NCBI RefSeq assembly: GCF_001638985.1
Contig: NW_017265146.1
Location: 248,001 to 312,000 of the forward strand
Origin: Phycomyces blakesleeanus NRRL 1555(-)
Lineage: Eukaryota > Mucoromycota > Mucoromycetes > Mucorales > Phycomycetaceae
DNA: 64,000 nucleotides
Direction: 5' to 3'
Position numbers and translations under genes: made by a program. Below the pieces are notes generated by a model. It was not told the origin of the DNA. It did no database searches and saw only the letters and a list, made by a program, of their open reading frames with translations. Every line of letters begins with the position of its first letter. Position 1 is the stretch's first letter. Shown here in pieces: positions 22,464-33,138 of the stretch.

Positions 22464-25400
22464 TTATGTTATAGTGAGATCAACATGTTCCTCTTGATCG
22501 GAAAGAAAAGAGAACATCGCATTTCTACGATCATACTTATTGAACTCTTTAAACTTGTTCCAGTAAGTATCAAAGTTGTCGGGAATCTGGTTTCTGACAC
22601 AACCCAAAAAGAATAACTCAGGAATGGTTGGCCATTTCCTTGAGACATTGCGGGAGAGGTGTACTGTTGTCCAGTGGTTATTGTTAACATGATTGAAAAT
22701 CAGAGGTTGTTGATGTTTTGATATGTTTTTGGGAAGGGTGAAGGGAAGGAACGATACGGAAGGGGTGTTGGGGTTGTCTGAGTAGACGCAGACTGGTCGC
22801 TTATAGGTGTCCGCAGCTAGTTGAGCACAGTCGGATGCGCTAAACCACATACTGGCATCTAAACACGCTGGGATGAAGTTGGAGTTGGAGTTGGTGATGC
22901 AGATATCAGAACCATGCTTTATAATGTCTTCTAATTGCTTGACATCGGTTCCAAACGTGCTGGCGTAAATGCTGTTGTATTTTGGAAGGGTAGCAAGCAT
23001 ATCTCTTTTCACAAGAGGGAACTTTTCTTGATCTTTATAGATCAAATGGGCAAGGACCCGAAAACCACACCATCCATCAGCAGTAGGGTTAAACCCACCC
23101 TTAACGTCATCGACTATCTCATGAGAGACAGGAAAACCGGGCTGGAATTTAACCCTCTTGCCAACAGAGGTGCGATAGTCATATTGGTAATCTTCTTGAG
23201 CTGTAGCGGGTCTTTTAAACCCTATTTCTTTTGTGGCATCGACTAAAGAGCATATAAGTATACAACGATATTTCTCTTTATGGATTCAATTACACTGAAA
23301 AATGAGAAAGAATATTACCTGGGTCGAGAGGCTCTTGTTTTATTTTTTTTGTTTTGTTTTTGGTGGCATCGACTAAAAAGCATATTAGTATAAGGTTAGA
23401 TTCCTTTTCATGAATTCAATTACACTATAAAATAAAAGCACATATTACCTGGGTCGAGAGGCTCTTTTTTAATTTGTTTTATTTTGTTTTTGGTAGCATC
23501 GACTAAAAAATGTATGTAAATATATGACAAGATTCTTTTTCATAAACTCAATTATATGTAAAATAAAAAAGCATCTTACTTAGGTCGAGAGGCTCTTTTT
23601 TGCTTTTGTTTTGTTTTTTGTTGTTTTTCGTTTTTTGTGTAGCTGCAGGCTTTCCATCTCTTGTTCTAGCTCTTAACCTAACCATTGCCTTAAGGCCGGC
23701 CTAGTATTTCAAGATACATATTAGTACTTTGTTATGTTATATTTTTTTTATCTTACATGACCAGACGAAACACTGATCTTCCTCCAGTTTGCCCGACCAA
23801 AGTCTTTGGGAAGGTATTTGGGACGTGCACCACCCTTTCTTCTGCCAGGATATTTATTTTTTTCTGGGGCTTGAAAGTTAATCGAAGGGTGCCCAGTTTT
23901 GCCTTCGAATTCAGAAGTAACCTTCTTGATCTTTTGAAGGAGGTTGGCCACTTGCTGGCTGCCCTCACAAGAGCGGAAAAGAGCCTCAAGCTTTACAATC
24001 TCTTGCATCCACTCTTCTGGCCTCTCGGCAATTACGTGCGCTGTACAACTTTCTTCGAAAGATGTCTCTTTTAGAACAGGGTTTATGATCCATCTTTCAG
24101 GAACATCATCAAGGGTGAGCTCCCTTCCAGCTGGCAGCGAGTGTCTGCAGGGCAAGTCGAACTCAAACCTGTTTTTGCAATGACAAAATTCATCGTCTCT
24201 ATTGATCAAGCGAAGTTCTTGATCAATAACAAGCAATGCTCTCTTAGAGACTTTCATAAAAAGCCTGGAAAGCTGCTTGTTGCGGCCAACCAAGACATCA
24301 ACAGTTGTCGATTCCCTGATTTTTATAGCATTGAAGTCTCTTTCGAGCCTGTCTACATAGGAGTTGATAGCTTCAAATGCAAGCCCCAAAGACGAAATTG
24401 CTGATATCCCTCTTTTCAAAGCTTGGTGTGCGCTCTTGACTCTCTGGGTAGTTGTACACCCAAAATGCATTTGCTGGCTGGTCAGGTATCCTGCCCACTT
24501 CTCCTGGCACTTTATCCATCTTTCGGCAAAGTAAACCGATGCATCTACCTTGGACCCTCCTTCGTCTACTTCGCAACCAGAAGATATTGCATTGAACTTC
24601 ATCAACGCAACCTCGAAATCCCTTCTGGTACTGCTGCGAATCATGGAGTTCACATACTCCATAAGGACCTCTTTCTCTGCAACTGACTTGAGTTTTCCAG
24701 CGAAGGCTTTCTCAACGCTATTCAACATATGCCAGTAGCATAGCAATTTAACATTTTTTGGGAATACAATGTCAAGTGCATTCATTAAGGCCATACATTT
24801 GTCTGTTACAAATAGAGAACTGCTTTTCTTATTCTCAAAAACAAGTGCCTTGAGCTGCTCAAGGAACCAAACGTAGGTCTCCTGTTTCGCATTCGAAACC
24901 CAGGCGAAGGCAATGGGAAACGATTTAAGAGTGTCTCCCCCGAGGTTATGGACACCTTCCACGCATACAAGAGGCATTTCCAAATTATTGGTTGAGTAGG
25001 TGGCATCGACGGCCATGACTTCTGGGAAGCGACGGGTTCTTTCTAGCATCTTTGGGTGCGAGAAAAATACTCTTTCAAGAGATCCATATTTGCCGGCGTC
25101 ATAGCGTACAAGATATCCCTTAGCTTCCATGGTTTTAACGAGTTCAGTACCTGCATCCTGAGAAGTGGAAGCAGTAGCACGAGCAAAAGCAGCCTTGATA
25201 TTGTTGATGTCATTCACATACAACTTATGGCTGACATTATCCTCTTCATTGATCGCCTTTTGGATCTCACGAGTCTTGGTTTTGGTCTCAACAAGCTTCA
25301 TAATTTCCCTAGCATCATCGACAGTAACCTTTGACAAACGACCTTTCAAGGTAGATTCCAGGCAGTCATCATCAAGAGGGTGATTGTGGTAGCCTTCAAT

Positions 25401-25751
25401 CTCATTGGTGGCTTTCAAAAGAAGATATCCTTTAGCGGCCTTCTTGTATGATATTTTCAAGAGATAGGGGCATCCAGTCTTTCCACTAGACGGAATTCTC
25501 TTGCGTTCGCTGTCTTCAATATTCCGTGTGTTCTTATAATGACCGCCCTTGGCACACTTCAAATACACTCGAGTTGGTTTACTATCTCTAGTTACAAGTG
25601 CAAAATTGTTGGCAAGTGCATATTCCTGCATCTTTGAAATTGCCATTGTCATGTCACTGTAACCATTAACTGGTGAGACAGGAAGAGGTTGTTGGACAGG
25701 ATAATGTTCCTTTCCATTGAAAAAGCGGATTTCTTTATTGATAGGATTCAT
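22464..25751 (-). CDS. MULE transposase fused to an OTU-type cysteine protease domain
   Basis: I join five exons into one 1000-residue protein: 25751-23757, 23700-23580, 23502-23449, 23372-23319 and 23242-22464; all phases fit. The first intron (56 nt, donor GTAAGA, branch-like TACTAAT, acceptor TACTAG) removes the stop that otherwise ends the transposase. Residues about 55-126 form a FAR1/WRKY-GCM-type zinc module (C...C...HNH). The MULE DDE domain follows, with Asp near 249 (AVDATYSTN), Asp near 317 (FVTDKCMALMNAL) and CYWHMLN. A SWIM finger (CHC...CRH) lies near 575. After a Lys-rich linker made from repeated exons comes an OTU-like domain: DGWCGFRVLA carries the catalytic Cys and NNNHWTTVHL the His. 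OTU domains cleave ubiquitin or SUMO-type linkages in other proteins; the target here is unknown. All key residues look intact, so the element may be recently active. Confidence 0.82.
23319..23580 (-). repeat. tandemly repeated exon-intron units in the OTU linker
   Basis: Two 54-nt exons (23502-23449 and 23372-23319) and the matching ends of the flanking exons repeat one pattern about every 130 bp: acceptor, D-A-T-K-N-K, Lys-rich stretch, then E-P-L-D-P and a GTAATA-type donor. The introns between them are also alike. Confidence 0.85.
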
Positions 25752-26066
25752 ATTGAAGTGATTTCTAGAGAATACTTATTAACATCATGATTTCTAATTG
25801 CTAATCTGCAATGAGCAAAGTAATCTCTTTACTATCTCCGAGAAAAAATAATATTTTTAAGTGCAATTGATTAGTAGCTCTTACGAGATGAGTATAGAAT
25901 AGAAAAGAAGGTTTTCTATTTAAATATTAAGAATTTCAGGACACATCGTTTTGCCCTGAAGGATTGGAGAAAATACCTCGGACCTCGGACAAGTAGTCAC
26001 AAAGAATTAGTCCGGCAAAAAAAAGGTAGTGCCCCATCCTGAAAATGTCGTCCCCGTAAGATTGCT

Positions 26067-26559
26067 GAATAACCAATAAATAGATTGCTGCGATATTCTA
26101 ATCAGAAACAGCAAGATTAAAGAAGAATAGATCCGTTCAAAGGTTGGTAATCACTTGATAAATTAGTTTTTTTTTTAATGCTTGCGTCATTTTTGTTTTA
26201 CCAGTTTATGAGTTTCTGGTTTGTACATTTATCATTATAGCTTTAAAGATGTGTTCTCTACCCCCTTTTATGTCGGATATCAAAAGGACCAACCATTTTT
26301 AAAGGACCCTGTACAATCAGAGCCAGTTAATGTCATGCCGGCGGTCATTGGCAAGTAAATCAAATAAGACCCTATTTTGGGTTGGGAGAGAAATCCGACC
26401 AAGACCGCATGATAAGCATACGCAACGCATTTCATAAAGTATTAAAGAAATAGTCACGTCTTATCAACTGCTGTACGTCAGTTGACCTCGAACAAATCTT
26501 ATTAAATAGCTGACACTTCAACACATCCATTTCATCTCACTTCTCTCTTTCTTTCCCAA
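26067..26559 (+). promoter_or_regulatory. upstream region of the subtilisin gene
   Basis: About 490 bp between the MULE end and the protease start codon. A TATA-like TATTAAATA lies at about 26500, and a CT-rich tract (CTCTCTTTCTTTCCC) directly precedes the ATG. Both features are common in fungal promoters; the assignment is by position only. Confidence 0.35.
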
Positions 26560-27993
26560 ATGCGTTTTTCGATTATTGCCAGTGTTCTCTTGATCGCCTC
26601 TAGCGTCTCTGCCGGTCCTGTCTGGTCCAACCCATCCTCCTCAAACTTGGCCCCACTTTATGTGTCCAATGAAGCAGAGACAGTATCAGATTCATACATT
26701 GTCGTTCTCAAGGATCATTTAACTGCAAACCACGTCGAACAACATGCAAACTGGCTCCAGTCCATGGTCAAGACCAAGGATCGTGATCTGTGGCTTAATG
26801 AAGACCGTCAATCAAACACTATCCGCCATGTGTATGAGACCCCATCTATCAGAGGATATTCTGGTACCTTTGACAACCACATTCTCCACCAGATTCGTCA
26901 ATCAGATGATGTAAGTTAAGTTTTATTTGTAGTGAACATTCTCTGATAAAATATCTAGGTCGCATTTGTTGAAAGAGATTCGATGGTCTACGCAAGTGAG
27001 CTCCAGCGCGATGCCCCCTGGGGTCTTGCCAGAGTTAGTCACAGAGAAGGACTGACCTTAGAAAACAAATCAACATATGACTATTCCAGCCAAGGTGGCG
27101 AAGGCATCAAGGTCTACGTAATTGATACCGGTATCAATGTCGACCATGCCGACTTTGAAGGCCGTGCAACCTGGGGAAAAACTGTCCCACGCGGTGATCC
27201 TAATGCAGATGGAAATGGCCATGGTTCTCACTGTGCTGGAACTATTGCAGGAAAGCGTTTTGGTGTCGCCAAGAAGGCTGAGCCTGTTGCTGTAAAGGTA
27301 CTCCGATCTAATGGCTCCGGTACCATGAGCGATGTCATTAGTGGTGTTGACTGGGCTACAGGCGAACATATCAAAGCAGGAACTGCGGCAAAGAAGGCCG
27401 GAAAGACATTCAAGGGTTCCGCTGCCAATATGAGTCTTGGTGGTGGTCGCTCTCCATCTTTGGACCGATTCGTTAATGCTGTAAGTAAAATTGGTTCCCT
27501 TTATAACTTGATTCTATGTATTGACTATTTTGTTCAGGCGGTCGAGGAAGGTATTGTATTTGCTGTTGCCGCTGGTAACGATAACAGTGATGCATGCGAC
27601 TACTCGCCTGCTGCAGCAGAGCTTGCCATCACAGTTGGCGCATCTACACTTTACGATGATCGTGCCTATTTCTCAAACTACGGTCCTTGTGTTGATGTCT
27701 TTGCACCCGGAATGAACATATTGTCTGTATGGAAGGGCGGTAAGAATGCTGTCAATACCATCTCGGGTACTTCCATGGCATCCCCTCATGTGGCAGGTCT
27801 GGCTGCCTACTTCCTCAGTCTCGAGGAAGGACCTGTGACCCCCAAGGAAATTAAAGACAAGATTCTCCAGTTGGCTACCAAGGATGCCTTATCTAAGATC
27901 CCCAAGGACACACCCAACCTTTTGATTTACAACAACTACAAGCCTGATGAGTTCACCACCCAAGGTCTCAAGGCAATCTTGGGCGATATCTAA
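26560..27993 (+). CDS. subtilisin-like serine protease (cerevisin/proteinase K type, S8A)
   Basis: I join three exons (26560-26910, 26959-27480, 27538-27993), all phase 0, giving 442 residues. It has a signal peptide (MRFSIIASVLLIASSVSAGP) and an inhibitor I9 propeptide (SYIVVLKDHL to VAFVERD). The mature domain has the triad Asp (VIDTGINVDHADF), His (NGHGSHCAGT) and Ser (SGTSMASPH), plus the oxyanion Asn in AAGNDNSDAC. The sequence GVAKKAEPVAVKVLRSNGSG is typical of the vacuolar protease B/cerevisin group, so a vacuolar or secreted role is likely. The second intron is 57 nt with no in-frame stop, so an unspliced message would still read through with 19 extra residues near the substrate cleft. 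Confidence 0.95.
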
Positions 27994-28117
27994 ATACCTA
28001 AGCTCCCCTTATCTTTCTCTTTCTATTTTTTTTGTTTCTACTTTTTTGTTTCTACTTTTCCTATATCTGATTCTCTTGTTCATATTTCCAGTATAAATGA
28101 ATCTTTGTAGCTTTTCA

Positions 28118-28143
28118 TCCAATTCAATTCAATTCAATTCAAT
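28118..28143. repeat. (AATTC)n pentanucleotide microsatellite
   Basis: About five tandem units downstream of the protease gene. The same unit recurs at 31677-31704. Confidence 0.85.
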
Positions 28144-28187
28144 TTCCATAAACGCAATATTTCTTTGTTTTTGTTTTTTTAACAAGT

Positions 28188-30821
28188 CTACATAGGGGTG
28201 GTGAAAAAGGTCTTTAGGTGATCATCCATAGGCCGCGCTTTGTTCAAATACTCTTTCATTGATTGATTGGCTAGAAATTAAGGGATATATTTTAATTAGT
28301 TTCGCAAATTCATTGTGAGATTGTGCAATCAAACAAACAAATAAGCAAACAAACAAACAGAACACAAAAACAAAAAACAAATAAGCAAATAACAAATAAC
28401 AAAGACTGTTTTCTCACTTACCTTTTGAGTCTTGTTGACGCAGAGCATAATATGCAAAGCTAAGTTCCTCCCAAGTCAGACGGCCCGAGCCACCCGTTTT
28501 ATTTACGGGCTCAATGTTAGAGCTACAGATAAGGTCATATTCTTCAGCCGCGTAAGCCGCTTCCAACCAACGCGATATCCACACCTGGCGTTGGGGAGTC
28601 AAGGGCATTGCTACCAGTGTCTCCATAGCTTCTTCTAAACGACTGGGGATGCATTTTTGAACATGACGAAGAGCAAGGAATTCCCGCTCAGCTGTGGTCA
28701 GATCTAAACATTCTTTGGCCACAGAGGGATCCAAGAATTCATTTGCGAGCTGAGTAGCCGTAGGTGCATCTCCGAGTGACTCGATTTTCAGGCACAAACT
28801 CACAGGAAGGCGAGGATAGATTGGTAATAAAGCATGTACTACGTCCACACCATAATCTACACTGTCCACCAGAGCAGGATACACAGCCTGTCGGGTGACC
28901 CATTCCAAACAATCATAGGCCTGTTGAATAGCAAGAGTTTGGGGTGTAGTAACTATTGACACTACAGACAGTAGCAATCTATGTCGAACTTGGATAATGA
29001 ATTTGGCCGTATCTGGTCTCCACAAATTGAACCATGGGCTCTTACTGGCGAGATTAGTATTAGGAGATACAAGAACATGTACTAGTGAGCGAAGTGCGAC
29101 CACCGTGGCAGGTGAAGTAGGTGTCTTTAGTCCCAATGAGCTAAGATCAGAAATTGGACTAGTGTAGGTAGTACGCAACATCTCCTGCAGCTTCTCAGGA
29201 TCGGTAGGTGGTTGCTGGAATAAAGAAGCCAATTCCTGTCTTGAGGGAGTATCGATCTCATGGTCAGCAACTACATCCTCAAGAGGACTAAAACATTCAG
29301 CCATCAAGGAGTCTTCTTTTTGCTTGGTGTGGTAGAGGAATGATGCCTCGAGATAAGATAGTGGGAACACGGACCCAACTGACGTAGCACTTGCCAGTAC
29401 TACTGTACCATCCTTCAAATATCTAACAGCATCAAATGTGTTGGTGGAACATGTTGGCATGACTGTTCTCCATCGTGGGTGAAATAATCCTTTGTCTGCT
29501 GCTGACCACCTCACTGTGCGCACTGCTGAGCGGTCATCTTTGGCATGTTTCCACAATCCCACCAATTCAAAATCAAGTGTTGTTTCATGAATACGAACGT
29601 CCATGTCCAAAAGTGTATCTTTTGAAGGATGTGGTACAGTCTGGGTTAACTCCATCAATATACTGTCTTTTGGAAGAGTGTAGACCAGAAAACAAGGTAC
29701 TCCAATATCACTGTAAACTACCAATGTCAATCCACCTCCTGTAGGCACTAGAACCATTTTCGGATGTTCTGCAAAAGAAGCAAGAGAGTTAAGAGAATCT
29801 GCGCGCCTTTCGTTGGGTAATCCACCAGGAAAAGATTCCAGAACATCAGGTTCTTCGGGATACTCAAGTTTTCCATCTTCTTGAAGCCATGGCAATGGTT
29901 GAGCTATTTTCTGGAGCGCAGAAGGTCCGGAAACACATACTTCAAGGCGTCTATCTTTGCGTAAAGCAATAGATACCTCTTCTTGAGCATTTTTACGGTG
30001 GCTTGCTAAGATCATAGCATGTTTTTGGCTAGCTTTATCTGTTCCTTCTGCTGCTTGCCATCCAATCCAAGATCCGAACGATTGGAACGCCAACAGTGGC
30101 CAAAATGTGTGTTTTGATTCTGATTTGTATTCACACCAAGATTTGTCTGTTTATAGATAATATACAATAAGCATAAACATTTTCAACATTTTTTTATTTT
30201 ATTCTTATATATAAAGTTAAGTTGCAGATTTGATGTCTGGGATCTTAACCTGCCTTTGTAAATCGTTTGAATATGTTGTGCGGATGGCAATACTGCAGGT
30301 TTGTATTGTAAATAGACGCGTGTTCCGTCTTCGCCTGCAAGGGACACTAACCCTTCATCGGTGACAGAAAATGTTAGTGGTGCGGTGTGTCGAAAAGATT
30401 GAATTGTGTGTACTATTGTTGATTTCGCTGTCATTGTTCCAGCCCAAATTTCATTTGGAGGTAACTCTTGACGGATCAGACGGCCATCGAGTGTCAAGAG
30501 CCAACATACAGTGTTTGGTGTGGTGGTAATGATAATAAGATGCAAGAGTCGTACATGGTACTCGATGTTAACGACGCGTTCAGGTTGTGTTGTGCCAAGT
30601 AGGCGAAGTTGGAGGGTGGTATTGTTGTTAATTAGTTGAGTGTGGAGTAAGGTATTGTCACTCAAAGGTTTGAGACTTGTGACAGGCTGTAAAGTCGACT
30701 CTTGCTTTATGGAATTTAGTTGGCTGTTTTGAGAAAGAGGCTGAGAGTAAACAATGGCATCGTTTGCAGACACGAGGTCTTTAGAGACCAAATAAGTCCA
30801 CGCAGGCTTAAAAGGAGCCAT
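28188..30821 (-). CDS. probable Nup120/Nup160-like nucleoporin
   Basis: I join three exons (30821-30254, 30146-28422, 28270-28188), giving 791 residues. The first intron needs a GC-AG boundary (AAAG, then GCAGGT) to keep frame. The second has a normal GTAAGTG donor and the last exon adds 28 residues (ANQSMKEYLNKARPMDDHL). The N-terminal half looks like a beta-propeller of short strands with Ser/Thr loops. The segment VSIALRKDRRLEVCV falls where Nup160 proteins have their propeller strand plus LRxWS. The second half is helical. These traits fit the Nup120/Nup160 scaffold subunit of the nuclear pore Y-complex, although it is shorter than known members (over 1000 residues) and similarity is weak. 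It may instead be another propeller-helix scaffold protein. Confidence 0.6.
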
Positions 30822-31203
30822 TTGATATATAATATATAGAAAGGTGACAACAAGAGAATAAAGGCAAGAAAAAGGGGTTGAAGTGAAGCGGGAGAAAAAG
30901 GGACCAAACAGTCACGCCCGTCAAAGAGATCAAAAAAAATAGAATAAAAAAAAATATTAGGATTTTTATATATATATATAAATATAAGAAATAATTATTT
31001 CTTACAAAAAAGGAAAAGAAGGATTAAAATGGAGGAGAGGAAGGGGGTGGGGGGGAAAGGATAGAAGAATAAGTTTAATCATTAAAGTATTAAAATACTG
31101 AAGTCTTTGTGACGAGACTCTTATAAAGGCAGATATGTTTCTCCCTTGTAGTTTAAATAAATATATATATAAAAGAAATTGAAGTGGCCAATTCACTTCA
31201 AAT
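30822..31203. other. intergenic, no gene seen
   Basis: About 380 bp holding the nucleoporin promoter side and the 3' side of the next gene. A and G runs only (a G8 run near 31050). Confidence 0.5.
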
Positions 31204-32097
31204 CTAATCTTTTTCCTGTATATCATTAGCTTCTGAATCTAAGGTGGAAGACCGAGGTTTACCGAGTGCGATACGATCCCGGAGCCAGTGAAAGAAGAAC
31301 TGGATAAAGAAGATGACGACTATTCCGATTGCTACTGCAAAATACCACAAGGCAGTAAATCGGCCGTTGGACCAATCAAGGAAAGGATATACCCACCAAC
31401 CAGTACTATAAATATAGAAATGTAAATATCTGTATGCTAAGAAAGCACGCATTTATATTTACAGTAAAGCTTACCTTGCATGAATAATGAATGACAAGAA
31501 CATGTAAAGAATTACAGTGCAAAGTACAGTTATTACTTGTCTAATAAAGAACTTCACACGGCCAAAAATCATATCAGTCATCATCAGGAAGAACGATACA
31601 GCATGAACAGAGCCAGTCAGCCACCAATTGAGAGGTGTTGCTCCATCTATAAAGATAATTTGATTAGGTTAATTTAAATTGAATTCAATTCAATTCAATT
31701 CAATTAATATATATATATATATATAATTATCCTCTTACCTTCAAGCATAGTGCCTGCCAAAAGACTCCAATAGACAACGGGTGTGACGATGCTTGTGAGA
31801 TTAAAAAATAAAATAAAAATAAAAAATTATAGGTACAGGTATTACACACAAGTCTTAATTAATTAGATCAAATACATAAAAATATATTACTTGAATGTAA
31901 CAACAGTGTGATATAGCCAGACATATAGATAATTTATCCAGGCTGGTTGATCAAGGAAAGAAGATGGGCGATGAGGAGATTGCATCAAGTAACGAACATG
32001 ATGCACTACTGATGTCTAGGTAATGAAAATTTTAGGGATCAACAAATATTTAATAGGTAAATAAACGCCCACCCACCCACACACCCACATACATATA

Positions 32098-32140
<43 letters not shown>

Positions 32141-32447
32141 GTATGTGTATGTATATGTATAAACTTACCACGATATAAGCATGAAGACCAACAAATGTTA
32201 GGGTGGTAAAATATCCAAAAAATCGAGAGCCACCGCCCTCTGCTGCGCTTACACCAAGATCAGTCCATATAACTATGGTTGTGTAGAGAAGAATTGGAAC
32301 GCGAATCAACAAGAATGTCTTTGAAGAGACCCAATATGAAGTCACTGCCTGTTCAGGAACAAATTGATCAAAACCAAACCAGCGAATGATTTTTGAATTT
32401 GATTCCTGAAGACGTTGGTCCTCATAGTTGTTTGTTCTTTTTGCCAT
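31204..32447 (-). CDS. FAR-17a/AIG1-like multi-pass membrane protein
   Basis: I join five exons (32447-32169, 32015-31891, 31791-31739, 31646-31475, 31405-31204), giving 276 residues with all phases consistent. About six hydrophobic segments are visible. Family-like features are VTPVVYWSLLAG, the segment WLTGSVHAVSFFLMMTDMIF with a conserved His and Asp, and TGWWVYPFLDW near the end. Animal AIG1/ADTRP members are membrane hydrolases of fatty-acid esters of hydroxy fatty acids that use a Thr and a His; activity here is only inferred. The C-terminus is charged and cytosolic-looking (DSEANDIQEKD). Confidence 0.75.
31677..31724. repeat. (AATTC)n and (TA)n microsatellites in an intron
   Basis: Five or so AATTC units followed by a TA run, within the third intron of the FAR-17a/AIG1-like gene. 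Confidence 0.85.
32098..32150. repeat. (TA)n(GTAT)n compound microsatellite
   Basis: A TA run followed by GTAT units in the first intron of the FAR-17a/AIG1-like gene. Confidence 0.85.
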
Positions 32448-33138
32448 CGAAAGAAGAGAGAGAGAGAATGTTGGAATAAGAAGAAGAGAAAAAGGAAATT
32501 TAAGAGTGGAGGGATCTTATATTAGTAACCATGGATCAATACAATAAATATATATATATATTATATCTACGGATATTGTAATAAAGTAAAATAAAAATTG
32601 CCCGAGATTATAAACATAGAAAATACCAATTTCCTTTTTTTTTTTTTCATTTAAATATCGAGCTTTTCCCTCGTACTCCATTCATGTCCGTAGCGGGATG
32701 GCGAACTGATATGACTTTTCGTTTGCCAAGCAGAAGATCTTTAATTCGACTCATGTTTCAATCAAGCTTTTTTGTGGCGTTTCTAGCTCATATTGTGTTT
32801 CCAGTTTGGTTTTTCTCTAGCTTTACACCTAGTTTTTTCACCTTTGACATTGATCAGCCTCTAACTTGTAGAATAATCATTACCAGTATTGCTTTAGTTT
32901 ATTATCTGTAAAAAAAAACTGTATTGTTTCTATTCATTAGACCTTTGGACATAAATCGAAATAGAAAACCCAAAAATACTGTAGGACCGTAAAAATCAAA
33001 CCATAATATGATTTCTCAACCAATAATGAGGGTCATAAATAACTTCACTCACCAAAATAATCATAATCGTACTCCATTCAAACAAAAGAACAATTTTTTT
33101 TAAGTGCCCGAATTTTATATCATAATTTGGCTATTAAA
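32448..33138. other. intergenic, about 690 bp
   Basis: Upstream side of the FAR-17a/AIG1-like gene and 3' side of the TMEM62-like gene. A short plus-strand open frame at 32684-32911 has no recognisable domain. A segment at about 32869-32965 weakly resembles 19408-19510. Confidence 0.4.

Larger units (their letters stand above)
20472..26066 (-). mobile_element. Mutator-like element (MULE) with transposase-OTU gene
   Basis: A 5.6-kb DNA transposon. The ends share a perfect 36-bp inverted repeat (20484-20519 and 26020-26055; it begins GGGGACGACATTTTCAGG). Weaker similarity runs about 12 bp further out (CGCTAATATTAG on the left, AGCAATCTTAC read inward on the right). One minus-strand gene (25751-22464) fills the right part. 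The left 2 kb are AT-rich and non-coding, with an extra inverted terminus at about 20989-21034. I found no exact target-site duplication. The outer limits are estimates. Confidence 0.85.

Noticed and set aside
22464..23685. Separate OTU-protein gene starting at ATG 23685
   Set aside because: An intron with good donor, branch and acceptor joins it in frame to the transposase, and the sequence upstream of that ATG stays open, so one fused gene is more likely. It is kept as the alternative.
20472..26066. Target-site duplication for the MULE
   Set aside because: I compared 9-11 bp on both sides and saw no convincing match, so none is claimed; exact outer ends are uncertain.
32684..32911. 75-codon plus-strand frame with hydrophobic stretches
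   Set aside because: Phe-rich translation of T-rich DNA without conserved features; intergenic chance frame.
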